Source: Kribbella jejuensis
GTDB taxonomy: Bacteria; Actinomycetota; Actinomycetes; Propionibacteriales; Kribbellaceae
Assembly (NCBI RefSeq): GCF_006715085.1
Contig: NZ_VFMM01000001.1
Coordinates: 3,658,001 to 3,722,000, forward strand
DNA: 64,000 bases
Direction: 5' to 3'
This document shows positions 1 through 7,891 of this stretch, piece after piece (positions within the stretch are counted from its first letter, which is position 1; every line of letters begins with the position of its first letter). The position numbers and the translations under genes are program-made. The notes beneath the pieces were generated by a model. That model was not told where the DNA came from, did no database searches, and saw nothing but the letters and a program-made list of their open reading frames with translations.

Positions 1-63
1 TCCGGGACGCATGCGCTCGCCGTCCGACCCCATGCCGGCACTCTGCACGTCGAGGTGCGCTGA
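1..63 (+). CDS. C-terminal end of a glycosyltransferase-like protein (partial)
   Basis: An open frame enters from the left edge and stops at TGA 61-63, overlapping the next gene's ATG. Its last 20 residues include HALAVRPHAGTLHVEV. This closely matches the end of the glycosyltransferase at 2595-4769, which has HTLAVRPLAGTLHLEV. The upstream gene is therefore probably a second member of the same large GT2 family with its C-terminal domain. Only the tail is visible, so the catalytic part is inferred from the paralogue. Confidence 0.75.
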   Translation, partial: SGTHALAVRPHAGTLHVEVR

Positions 64-902
64 TGCATCACCACAACCACTACTACGGTCAGACGCACAT
101 CCTGTCCCGGTACGCCGGGTTCGACTTCGACCATCCGCCGCGGCTGCGTGGGTACCTGCAGCACGGGTGGAACATCGGCTGCGGGTGGAACCCGGTGCAC
201 GAGTTCTACGACGGCGCGTGGCGGTTCACCTGGAGCGACGCGCCTCGTCGCCGCGGGCATTCGCTCGGGCGGCGGAACTACCACAGCATCGGTGCCCCGT
301 TCCTGTACCTGCTGGAGCTCGAGCCGGAGCCCACTGTGTTGGACCAAGATGGGCCGGTCGAGCGCGAGGGCACGCTGTGGTTCCTCTTCCACGGGTGGGA
401 AGGCGGGAAGATCCACGGTGACCACCAGCGGCTGATCGACGAGATCCGGGAGACCGAGCCCGGCCCGGTGACGTTCAGCCTCTACTACACCGAGTACGAC
501 CGGCCCGAGGTGCGCGGCTTCTACGAGGACGCCGGGTTCCGGGTGGTGTCGTTCGGGCGGCGCGGGTTCTCCTACGAGGGCACCGACCGGAGGTTCCTGT
601 TCAAGCAGCTCGCCGAGCTGCGCAAGCACAAGCGGGTCGCGGCCAACCGGTTGTCGACGGCAATCTTCTACGGTGTCGCGGCCGGCTGCGAGCCCGCGGT
701 GTACGGCGACCCGATGGAGATGGACGGCGAGAACCCGCTGTTCGGTGGGCAGAGCCGGATCGAACGGCTGTGGCCGGAGATGCTCGGCAAGACCGTCGAC
801 CTCGAGGCCGCCCGCGCCACCACCGACCTCGAACTAGGTCGCCCCTGGATGATGCCCCCCGCAGAACTGCGGTCCCTGTTCGATTGGAGAGAGCGTGTTT
901 GA
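63..902 (+). CDS. Putative surface-glycan biosynthesis protein of unknown family
   Basis: A 279-residue soluble protein with no signal peptide or membrane segment. The start ATG overlaps the stop of the preceding gene and the end overlaps the next gene by 8 nt, so it sits in a tightly coupled operon with glycosyltransferases. A segment near residues 195-220 (NRLSTAIFYGVAAGCEPAVY followed by GDP) resembles the nucleotide-sugar-binding half of capsule and nonulosonate transferases of GT-B type. That resemblance is my reading of the pattern, not a confirmed family. A glycosyltransferase role, perhaps for a pseudaminic-acid-like sugar given the nearby PseI and PseH homologues, is an inference. 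Confidence 0.65.
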   Translation: MHHHNHYYGQTHILSRYAGFDFDHPPRLRGYLQHGWNIGCGWNPVHEFYDGAWRFTWSDAPRRRGHSLGRRNYHSIGAPFLYLLELEPEPTVLDQDGPVEREGTLWFLFHGWEGGKIHGDHQRLIDEIRETEPGPVTFSLYYTEYDRPEVRGFYEDAGFRVVSFGRRGFSYEGTDRRFLFKQLAELRKHKRVAANRLSTAIFYGVAAGCEPAVYGDPMEMDGENPLFGGQSRIERLWPEMLGKTVDLEAARATTDLELGRPWMMPPAELRSLFDWRERV

Positions 903-2598
903 GGTTCAGGTGGTCCGCGGCGAGATGCAGCCGTGGACCGATCGTACGACGCCGCGCCCGGCGCTGGCCGCGCTGTTGACCGACGTCGTCCCCGCCAACC
1001 GGCGGACGCTGATCCTCGGGCCGCATGCGCCGCAGTTGATCGAGTCCGTGCTCGCGCACTCGTCCGACGTGACGATCCTCGTCCGGTCGGTCTCCGACGC
1101 GCAGCAGCTCGGCGAGGACTTCGGCCCCTGCCTACAGGTGATCGCGGGCGCACTGGACGGTTTGCAGACGCCGCCGTACGACGTGATCATCGCGTCGGAC
1201 GGGTTGGATCGGCTGCTGGGGTACGACAGTGCTGATCTGTCGTGGACCGCTCGGCTGGACGCCGTCGCCGCGCTCGCGACACCTGACGCGGTTGTCGTGC
1301 TCGGGCTGGAGAACGAGTTCTCGCTGCTGAACCTGCTGGACAGCCGGCCGCCCCACGAACGCCACGGCGACGACGAATGGCGGCCGCTGCACGACGATCC
1401 GACGCGCCCGGTGTCCGTGGATCAGTTCCGTACGGCGCTCCCGTGGCAGGCGGAGGTGTACGCCGACTTCGCGTCGCGCACTTATGTCCGCGCTGACGTG
1501 GCGTCCGCCGCTCGCCCCGGCGAACTCCCGACCCGCCTGGCAACAGCCGCCGTCGACCAAACCGACGTACCACTCCTGTCACCCGCCCACGAAGGCCTCG
1601 ACACCGCCGCCCGAGCCGGCCTCCTCGCGTCCGTCCCCACCGGCTGGCTAGCCATCATCGGCGCCCAACCCACCCACGACATCTACACAGAATCCGCCCA
1701 CACCGTCCTCACCGCCACCCAAACCCCCACCGGCTGGCACCTAACCACCACACCCGCCACCACCTCCGACACCTCCGACACCGCCTCCGACACGACCGGC
1801 GCTGCCGGCGAGCTGCTTGTGTTCGATCCGGGGGTTGTGCCCAGCACCATCTCTTCGGGTGTATCGGTGGAGAGTGTGTTGTTCCGGCTGGCTGCGGCTG
1901 AGGATGTGCCGGGGTTCAGGAAATTGGCGGCTGACCTCGGGGATTGGGTGACTGATTCGCGGGTGGTGCTTCGGTGGGATGACGTCGTTTATGACGGCGA
2001 ATCCTTCTCCCACGGTGTTTCCGGCTGGGTTGCGCAGGAGACCGTGGCGAAGGAAGATCTGCTGGCGGCGGCGTGGGCGCGGTTCCACGGGCGGTTGATC
2101 GGGCAGCACCGTCGGCACCCGTGGCCGCCGTGGATGGTGGGGGACGACCTGGTGTCCGCCTGGCTGGGCATGTCGGGGGTCGAGGCCCCGGAGCCGACCC
2201 CCGCGACTTCACCGGACACGTTGCCGGTGGCAAGTGAGCAGGTTGCCAAGGGCAAGCAGATCGCCCAGACGTTAGACGACCTGCTGGGGATCACCAACGA
2301 ATTGGCCGACCTGCGCACAGTGCTCGCGGAGGCAGAGGCAGCCAAGCACGAGCTGTTCGAAATGAAGGGCCATGTGTACGGGCTCGAGCGCACGCTCGGC
2401 TTCCGGAACAAGGCGATGAAGACGCGCGAGAACCGGATCCGTGAGCTCCGCGGCCAGCTCCAGAAGATGACGGCCGCCCACGACCGGATCCGCGACTCGC
2501 GCACGTACGCCGTCTCCCGCGTCATCTTCCACGCCGCCCAGGTCCGCAAGCCGAAGGTGGTCGCCCGCAAACTCGTCCGCAAGTTCCGCAAGAGATGA
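895..2598 (+). CDS. Methyltransferase-like protein with C-terminal coiled coil
   Basis: 567 residues, GTG start at 895 inside the end of the previous gene; the stop overlaps the next ATG (ATGA). Residues about 20-150 have the alternating pattern of a Rossmann methyltransferase (TLILGPHAPQLIESVL, later PDAVVVLGLENEFSLLNLLD), but the classical GxGxG loop is not clear, so SAM binding is uncertain. A second domain follows at about 300-440. Residues about 465-535 form a probable coiled coil, followed by a strongly basic tail (KPKVVARKLVRKFRKR). Such coiled-coil tails are common in polysaccharide-assembly proteins. The operon context with two GT2-type genes suggests a part in surface-glycan synthesis or chain-length control. 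Confidence 0.65.
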   Translation: MFEVQVVRGEMQPWTDRTTPRPALAALLTDVVPANRRTLILGPHAPQLIESVLAHSSDVTILVRSVSDAQQLGEDFGPCLQVIAGALDGLQTPPYDVIIASDGLDRLLGYDSADLSWTARLDAVAALATPDAVVVLGLENEFSLLNLLDSRPPHERHGDDEWRPLHDDPTRPVSVDQFRTALPWQAEVYADFASRTYVRADVASAARPGELPTRLATAAVDQTDVPLLSPAHEGLDTAARAGLLASVPTGWLAIIGAQPTHDIYTESAHTVLTATQTPTGWHLTTTPATTSDTSDTASDTTGAAGELLVFDPGVVPSTISSGVSVESVLFRLAAAEDVPGFRKLAADLGDWVTDSRVVLRWDDVVYDGESFSHGVSGWVAQETVAKEDLLAAAWARFHGRLIGQHRRHPWPPWMVGDDLVSAWLGMSGVEAPEPTPATSPDTLPVASEQVAKGKQIAQTLDDLLGITNELADLRTVLAEAEAAKHELFEMKGHVYGLERTLGFRNKAMKTRENRIRELRGQLQKMTAAHDRIRDSRTYAVSRVIFHAAQVRKPKVVARKLVRKFRKR

Positions 2599-4769
2599 CG
2601 GCGCCACGCCTGAGCGTGGTAGTGCCGTTCTACAACGTGGGGGCTTACATCGGGGACTGTCTCGACTCGATCGCGCGGCAGACGTTCGCGGATTTCGAGG
2701 CGATCCTGGTCGACGACGGTTCACCGGACGACAGCGCGGTGATCGCGAAGGAGTTCTGCGACCGCGATCCGCGGTTCCGGATCGTCCAGCAGCCGAACGC
2801 GGGTCTCGGCCCGGCGCGCAACACCGGCGTCGAGCACGCGTCGGGCGAGTACGTCACGTTCGTCGACAGCGACGACCTGGTCACGCGGCACGGGTTCGGG
2901 TTGCTGATCAAGGCGCTCGACCAGACCGGCTCGGACTTCGCCGGCGGGAACGCGCGACGGTTCAACAACAGTTACGGCGTACGCCCGTCCTGGCTGCACG
3001 GACAGGTGTTCACGGCGGATCGGCTGGCCACGCACATCTCCGAGACACCGCAGCTCGTGCTGGACCGGATGGTGTGGAACAAGGTGTACCGCCGGTCGTT
3101 CTGGGACGAGTACGGCTACCAGTTCCCTGCGATCCGGTACGAGGACTACCCGGTCACGCTGAAGGCGCACCTCGACGCGGTCACCGTCGACACGATCGCG
3201 GCGCCGGTGTACTTCTGGCGCGAACGCGAGTCCGGCGACTCGATCACCCAGCAGAAGTTCCAGCTCGCGAACCTCCGCGACCGGGTCGTCTCGGCCGGTC
3301 TCGTCCTGGACCAGGTCGAGGACGCACTGCCGGAGATCCGCAGCCGGGTGCACGCGCACTTCCGGCAGATCGACCTGCACGCGATCCTCTCGGCGTTCGG
3401 CACCGTGCCGCCGGAGGAGGAGCGGCACCTGGTCGAGCTCACGACCGAACTCCTCGATCGCCTCGACGACGACGTACTGGCGAACTCGCCGCGCGTCGCC
3501 CAACTCCAGTTCGACGCGTTGCGCGCGGGTGATCTCGAGCTCCTGCACAAGGTCGCGCTCGACCCGGCCTCGGCCGAAGACCACCTGCAGCTGACGAAAG
3601 CCGACTTCACCTTGGCGACCAGCGTGCGCGAGGTGTCCTGGATCGACGGCGAACTGTCGGTGCGCGGTACGGCGGAACTTCGGCACCTGCAGTCCAAACC
3701 GTCGGAGCTTCGGATCGGGCTGATGGTCGCGGGCTGGAACCATCGGCTTCCGCTGCGGCGCTACCCGGCGACTGACCTGCGCGGCGAGCAGAGCCTGGTC
3801 GGGTTCGAGGTCCGGGTCAGCCGCGAACTGCTCGCGAAGTGCCCGGCCGGTCCGGCGCATTTCGACGTACGGCTCCGGGTCGGCGGGGTCCGCCGGCGTG
3901 ACCGGCTGCGGGGGCCGAGAGCCGGCAGTCCGGGATGGCCGCCCGGCGCGTGGATCGACGACACGAACTGGATCCAGCCCGGTCCGGGTCAGGACGGCGC
4001 GTTCGCCGTCCGGCGGTTGCCGGATCCGTGCCGGTTGACCGCGGTCGAGCAGACGCCGGACGCGCTGGTGCTGCACGGGCGGGCGGCGTTCGACGAGCCG
4101 TCGTTGTTCGTCAGCCGGCCATTGTCGGGCGGCGAGGAGGAACTGCCGCTCGAGGTACACGGCCGCGACTTCACCGCGCGGTTGCCGATCGGGCCGATCC
4201 TCGCGGAGATCAACCCGGACGACCCGTTCAGCCAGCGGACCACGCGCGCGTTCCGGATGCGCGGGCCGGAAGGTCGTGAGCAGGTGCTGTTGTGGACGGC
4301 CGGTGATCGGCTCGTTTCGCACGCCGAGCGCGGGCGGGTGGTGATGCTGACCCGGTCGACCGGTGGGTACGTGAACCTGCACGAGTCACCGATCCGGATC
4401 ACCGCCACCGCAGTGGTTGCCGCAGGCAACATGCTCGTCGTGCGCGGCCCGGACTGGGGCGAGGTCGACTTCAGCTGGCGGCGGTACCTCCCGGACTCCG
4501 ACGACCACGTGGACGTCGAGTGCCGCCGTACCGTCTCCGACGACGGCTGGGCCGCGGTCGTGGACATGACTGCCTTGGAGCCGGCCGAGTGGGTCCTCTT
4601 CGCGACAGCACCGGACGGTACGAACCATGCGGTCCAGTGCGAGCCGTTCCTGTCCAGCCGTCTACCGTTGACGATCACCCGCGGCCGACACACGCTCGCC
4701 GTACGCCCGCTGGCCGGGACGCTCCACCTGGAAGTGACTGAGGGCGTTGCTGCCGGTCCCATGCCCTAG
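2595..4769 (+). CDS. GT2 family glycosyltransferase with large C-terminal domain
   Basis: 724 residues. The N-terminal ~330 residues are a GT-A glycosyltransferase 2 fold: SVVVPFYNVGAYI, then VDDGSPDD, then GPARNTG, then the DxD-type metal site FVDSDD. Residues about 345-724 are a beta-rich region with no family that I recognise. Its end matches the partial gene at the left edge, so the pair are paralogues with the same architecture. The start overlaps the previous stop (ATGA). The expected role is cytoplasmic transfer of sugars from nucleotide donors to a wall polymer such as teichoic or teichuronic acid; substrate unknown. It converges on the minus-strand gene ending at 4766, the two overlapping by 4 nt. 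Confidence 0.85.
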   Translation: MTAPRLSVVVPFYNVGAYIGDCLDSIARQTFADFEAILVDDGSPDDSAVIAKEFCDRDPRFRIVQQPNAGLGPARNTGVEHASGEYVTFVDSDDLVTRHGFGLLIKALDQTGSDFAGGNARRFNNSYGVRPSWLHGQVFTADRLATHISETPQLVLDRMVWNKVYRRSFWDEYGYQFPAIRYEDYPVTLKAHLDAVTVDTIAAPVYFWRERESGDSITQQKFQLANLRDRVVSAGLVLDQVEDALPEIRSRVHAHFRQIDLHAILSAFGTVPPEEERHLVELTTELLDRLDDDVLANSPRVAQLQFDALRAGDLELLHKVALDPASAEDHLQLTKADFTLATSVREVSWIDGELSVRGTAELRHLQSKPSELRIGLMVAGWNHRLPLRRYPATDLRGEQSLVGFEVRVSRELLAKCPAGPAHFDVRLRVGGVRRRDRLRGPRAGSPGWPPGAWIDDTNWIQPGPGQDGAFAVRRLPDPCRLTAVEQTPDALVLHGRAAFDEPSLFVSRPLSGGEEELPLEVHGRDFTARLPIGPILAEINPDDPFSQRTTRAFRMRGPEGREQVLLWTAGDRLVSHAERGRVVMLTRSTGGYVNLHESPIRITATAVVAAGNMLVVRGPDWGEVDFSWRRYLPDSDDHVDVECRRTVSDDGWAAVVDMTALEPAEWVLFATAPDGTNHAVQCEPFLSSRLPLTITRGRHTLAVRPLAGTLHLEVTEGVAAGPMP

Positions 4770-6250
4770 CGGCGAGCGATCATCAGTTGGTGGGTGACCG
4801 GCCAGTCGACCGGTACGCCGTCCGGGGTGGTGATCGAGGCGACTGGAGCGATCCGGTGGTCGACGACCCAGTCGTTGCGCCAGGCCTTTGAGCACGGGTC
4901 GATGGTGAAGCCGGCCCGTTCGGCAACCGCGGTCCACCCGGCGAAGTTCAGGCCGCAGAACTGTTCATGGGTCTCGCTCAGCCAGTTGTCGACGTAGTCC
5001 TTGCGGGTCAGGAAGTCCATCGCGTCGGCCAGCCGGAGCACGATCTCGTCGCCGCGGACGGCGTACTCGAACCGAACTCTGGCGTTCCGCCGGAAGTCGT
5101 GTGCGAACTGGAAGAACCGCGCCCGCGTCGAGAGTTTCCCGACGTACGACGCGACGTCGCCGAGCGTCTCGAGCTCCGCCACGTCGTCCGGGTTCACACC
5201 GTCGCTGTCGTCGAGTCGCAGTACGACGGAACGGTCGGGCTCGTCCGGGCCGCACACGTCGGAGTTGATCCAGACGCCGTGCGGTGCTGTGTGCGCGAAC
5301 AGTGCGTCGGCGAACCGCTGTACCGTCGCGGGCCGCGAGCCGTCGGCGTACGACCAGATCTCGTGCGTCAGCGCGAGCGTCAGAGTGGTGTCGATCGACC
5401 TCGGCGGAAAGACTGCTGAGCCGAGCATGTTGCGCTGGTAGAAATACACGTTCGGGTTGCTGAAGAGACCTTGCTCCTTCTTGTGCACGCATTCCGCGTA
5501 CAGGTGCCGGGCGACCTCGACGCCGATCAGATCGGACTCGTGGAACCGCGGATCCCGGTCGATCAGTTGCAGCGTCGCGCCGGTCGCGCACCCGATGTCG
5601 AGAATCCGGCCGGGTTGCACAAAGTCCTTGATCTGCAGCCATTTCCGGTCGGCCGCGGTCTCGAACGCATCGGCGTACGTCTTGTAGTCACGAGTCGTCG
5701 TCAACCCACCGTCGTCGCCGACCACCGGGTCGTTCACGCACCGCGCGACGTGCGCATCCAGCGCGTACCGCTCGAACACGTCAACCGTCGCCGGATGCGC
5801 GAGCTTCTTCCACCCCTCGTTGCCCGCAGCAATCATCAACAGAACGTCCCAAGGCCGAGCCGTCCCCTCCGGCTCAACCCCGATCACCCGATATCCGAGC
5901 CGCTCATAAAGCTTGCTGACCGAAGGCGTTGAACACGCGACAACGGTATTGGCAGGCGTCAACCGCACCAGATCATCCGTCCCCGCCTCAACAGCCTTGA
6001 CAGTCACCTCGGCAAAATCGTCCGTCGGCGGAGTATCCACCACCCCCACCACCAACGACCGAATCCCCTCGGCAACACTGAACCGCTCAATCGCCGCCTC
6101 CCGCCGATCAAACCCCACCGGATTCCGCTTGGTCGTCCGATGATTGGCCGAGGTCACCGCCCAAACCACACTCCACCCCGAAAACCCCCGCAAAAACTCC
6201 CCCTGAAACCGAGTCAGAACATGATGCCTGCCGGGAAACAGCAGGTACAT
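4766..6250 (-). CDS. Degenerate NMNAT-like domain fused to SAM methyltransferase
   Basis: 494 residues in two parts. Residues 1-~165 follow the layout of archaeal-type nicotinamide-nucleotide adenylyltransferases: an N-terminal strand with a GRHH turn, VTSANHRTTKRNPVGFDRRE where the family has GSAQ...NPF..ER, and a late KLYERLGYRVI segment. The catalytic HxGH position reads TRFQ and the SxTxIR motif is not recognisable, so this domain is probably inactive or altered. Residues about 215-330 form a class I methyltransferase with motif I at ILDIGCATGATLQL and a DLIGVEVA acidic loop. The start overlaps the pseI-like stop (ATGA), placing it in the nonulosonate operon. A sugar O- or N-methylation role is inferred. 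Confidence 0.75.
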   Translation of the reverse strand: MYLLFPGRHHVLTRFQGEFLRGFSGWSVVWAVTSANHRTTKRNPVGFDRREAAIERFSVAEGIRSLVVGVVDTPPTDDFAEVTVKAVEAGTDDLVRLTPANTVVACSTPSVSKLYERLGYRVIGVEPEGTARPWDVLLMIAAGNEGWKKLAHPATVDVFERYALDAHVARCVNDPVVGDDGGLTTTRDYKTYADAFETAADRKWLQIKDFVQPGRILDIGCATGATLQLIDRDPRFHESDLIGVEVARHLYAECVHKKEQGLFSNPNVYFYQRNMLGSAVFPPRSIDTTLTLALTHEIWSYADGSRPATVQRFADALFAHTAPHGVWINSDVCGPDEPDRSVVLRLDDSDGVNPDDVAELETLGDVASYVGKLSTRARFFQFAHDFRRNARVRFEYAVRGDEIVLRLADAMDFLTRKDYVDNWLSETHEQFCGLNFAGWTAVAERAGFTIDPCSKAWRNDWVVDHRIAPVASITTPDGVPVDWPVTHQLMIARR

Positions 6251-7302
6251 CAGAGGAGGTCCCAGGTGAGGGGGGTGCCGGCGGGCGTGTTGGTGCGGAA
6301 GGGGCGGCCGTTTACCTGGGTGAAGAGGTCGGGGGCCAGGCCGCCGGCGGGGCGGATGGAGCGGACGTTTTCGGGGGTGACGGGGTCGCCGGCGCGGACG
6401 TCCTGGGTCACGTAGAGGGAGCGGCGGAAGCGGAGGACGTTCTCCTCCGCCTGCTTTGGGCCGATGACGGGCTTACCGAGGGAGAGCTGGGCTACTCGGG
6501 TGCTTTCGACGAGTAGCTCCAGTTCCCAGGGTTCCAGTGAGAAGGCTGAGTCGACTCCGCCGTCGGTTCGTTTGAGTGTGACGTGCTTTTCGATGACGGT
6601 GGCGCCGAGCGCGACCGCGGCTACGGCGGCGCCGATGCCCATCGTGTGGTCGGAGAGGCCCACCTGTACGTCGAGTGCGTCGCGGAGGACCGGGATGCCG
6701 CGGAGGTTGGACTGTTCGGGTGGCGCCGGGTAGCTGGCGGTGCAGGACAGGACGATGATCTGCTCGTTGCCCGTCGAGCGCGCGGCGCGGACCGCGGCGT
6801 CGATGTCGGTCAGTGTGGCGGAACCGGTCGAGATGATGATCGGCTTGCCGGTCTCGGCCATGCCGCGGACCAGCGGCAGGTCACCGATCTCGTTCGACGC
6901 GACCTTGTACGCCGGAACGTTCAGCTTCTCCAGGAAGTCGATCGCGGTGCTGTCGAACGCGGACGAGAACGCGACCAGCCCGAGCGATGCCGCCAGTTCG
7001 AAGATCGGCTCGTGCCACGCCCACGGCGTGTGCGCCTCCTCGTACAGGTCGTAGAGCCGCGCCTCGCTCCACAGTTCGTGTTCCGCCGGCAGCCGGAACG
7101 CCGGCAGGTCCAGGTCGAGCGTCATCGTGTCCGCGGTGTACGTCTGCAGCTTCAACGCCTGCGCACCGGACTCCGCCACGGCTCGCACGATGTCCAGCGC
7201 GCGCTCCAGGTCGCCGTTGTGATTCCCGGACATCTCCGCGATCACGAACGGTTGATGCTCGGGCCCGACCGGCACATCACCGATCTCGATGGTCGTGTTC
7301 AT
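6250..7302 (-). CDS. pseI: Nonulosonate (pseudaminic acid) synthase, PseI/NeuB family
   Basis: 350 residues, the usual length. The N-terminal TIM barrel shows FVIAEMSGNHNGDLERAL, KLQTYTADTMT, KVASNEIGDLPLV, STGSATLTDI, CTASYPAP, GLSDHTMG and EKHVTL, the signature of NeuB-type condensing enzymes. The C-terminal 60 residues form a SAF/antifreeze-like domain (RRSLYVTQDVRAGDPVTPENV). It condenses phosphoenolpyruvate with a 6-deoxy-hexosamine to make a nine-carbon acid. The PseH-like acetyltransferase just upstream and overlapping favours pseudaminic acid over sialic or legionaminic acid, but the substrate is not proven by sequence. PseB, PseC, PseG and PseF are not in this window. Confidence 0.88.
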   Translation of the reverse strand: MNTTIEIGDVPVGPEHQPFVIAEMSGNHNGDLERALDIVRAVAESGAQALKLQTYTADTMTLDLDLPAFRLPAEHELWSEARLYDLYEEAHTPWAWHEPIFELAASLGLVAFSSAFDSTAIDFLEKLNVPAYKVASNEIGDLPLVRGMAETGKPIIISTGSATLTDIDAAVRAARSTGNEQIIVLSCTASYPAPPEQSNLRGIPVLRDALDVQVGLSDHTMGIGAAVAAVALGATVIEKHVTLKRTDGGVDSAFSLEPWELELLVESTRVAQLSLGKPVIGPKQAEENVLRFRRSLYVTQDVRAGDPVTPENVRSIRPAGGLAPDLFTQVNGRPFRTNTPAGTPLTWDLL

Positions 7303-7808
7303 GACTTCCCTTGAATTCGACGATCCTGTTTGCGCAGGCTGATCGGGATCACGGTGAGCTCGCGCCCGTCGGCGTACCGAGTCTCCGGCGTGCCTTCGAC
7401 GAACCGGAAGCGCCGGTTCATCTGCCGGACCACGGTGTTGTGTTCGAGCACCTCACCGGTGAGTACGTCGAGTCCGAGCTCGTCGAACGCGTACGCCGTG
7501 GCCTCGCGCATCAGCTCGATCCACGCCGGCAGTGTCTCGCCGCGCTCCGCGAGCCCGTCGGCGTCCAAGAAGAACCCCCACGCGCCCGCCGTACCGTCGA
7601 GGTCGAAGAAGTTCACCACTCCGGCGGTCACGCCGTCCCGCGTGTAGATCAGCACCCGCCGCGACGGGTCGACCGAGGCTTTCGTCCACCACGCCGCGTG
7701 TTCGCCGGCGCTGATCTCGTGCGAGGTGATGCTCACGTCCCGATTCGCCTGCTGGTTCCGCAGCTCCCGGATGATCTCGACATCGTCGTCAGTCGCGGTC
7801 CGCAGCAT
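7299..7808 (-). CDS. GNAT N-acetyltransferase, PseH-like
   Basis: 169 residues with a single GNAT fold: N-terminal LRTATDDDVEIIRELRNQQ, central strand GVVNFFDLDG, and late VLTGEVLEHNTVVRQMNRRFRFVEG, the pattern of PseH/RimJ-type transferases acting on nucleotide-linked amino sugars. The stop overlaps the PseI ATG (ATGA), so the two are co-translated. PseH acetylates the C4 amine of UDP-4-amino-4,6-dideoxy-AltNAc before PseI acts. A TAGGTT -10 box lies 6 nt before the ATG, so the three-gene operon 7808-4766 probably starts with a leaderless mRNA. Confidence 0.8.
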   Translation of the reverse strand: MLRTATDDDVEIIRELRNQQANRDVSITSHEISAGEHAAWWTKASVDPSRRVLIYTRDGVTAGVVNFFDLDGTAGAWGFFLDADGLAERGETLPAWIELMREATAYAFDELGLDVLTGEVLEHNTVVRQMNRRFRFVEGTPETRYADGRELTVIPISLRKQDRRIQGKS

Positions 7809-7814
7809 GGTCCT

Positions 7815-7820
7815 AACCTA
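7815..7820 (-). promoter_or_regulatory. -10 box for a leaderless pseH-pseI-methyltransferase operon
   Basis: On the minus strand TAGGTT is followed by AGGACC and then the ATG at 7808. This spacing puts the transcription start at or next to the start codon. A short palindrome, GATGT-TTAC-ACATC, lies upstream at 7842-7855 between the divergent genes. Confidence 0.5.
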
Positions 7821-7891
7821 GCGTCTTCTCATCGGGGTCCGGATGTGTAAACATCTTTCGACTTCAGCTTGAACGACGGTCGGAGAGTGAC

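Noticed and set aside
2721..4382. 553-residue minus-strand open frame
   Set aside because: It lies fully opposite the GT2 gene, is Arg/Val/Glu-rich without domains, and is a GC-bias shadow.
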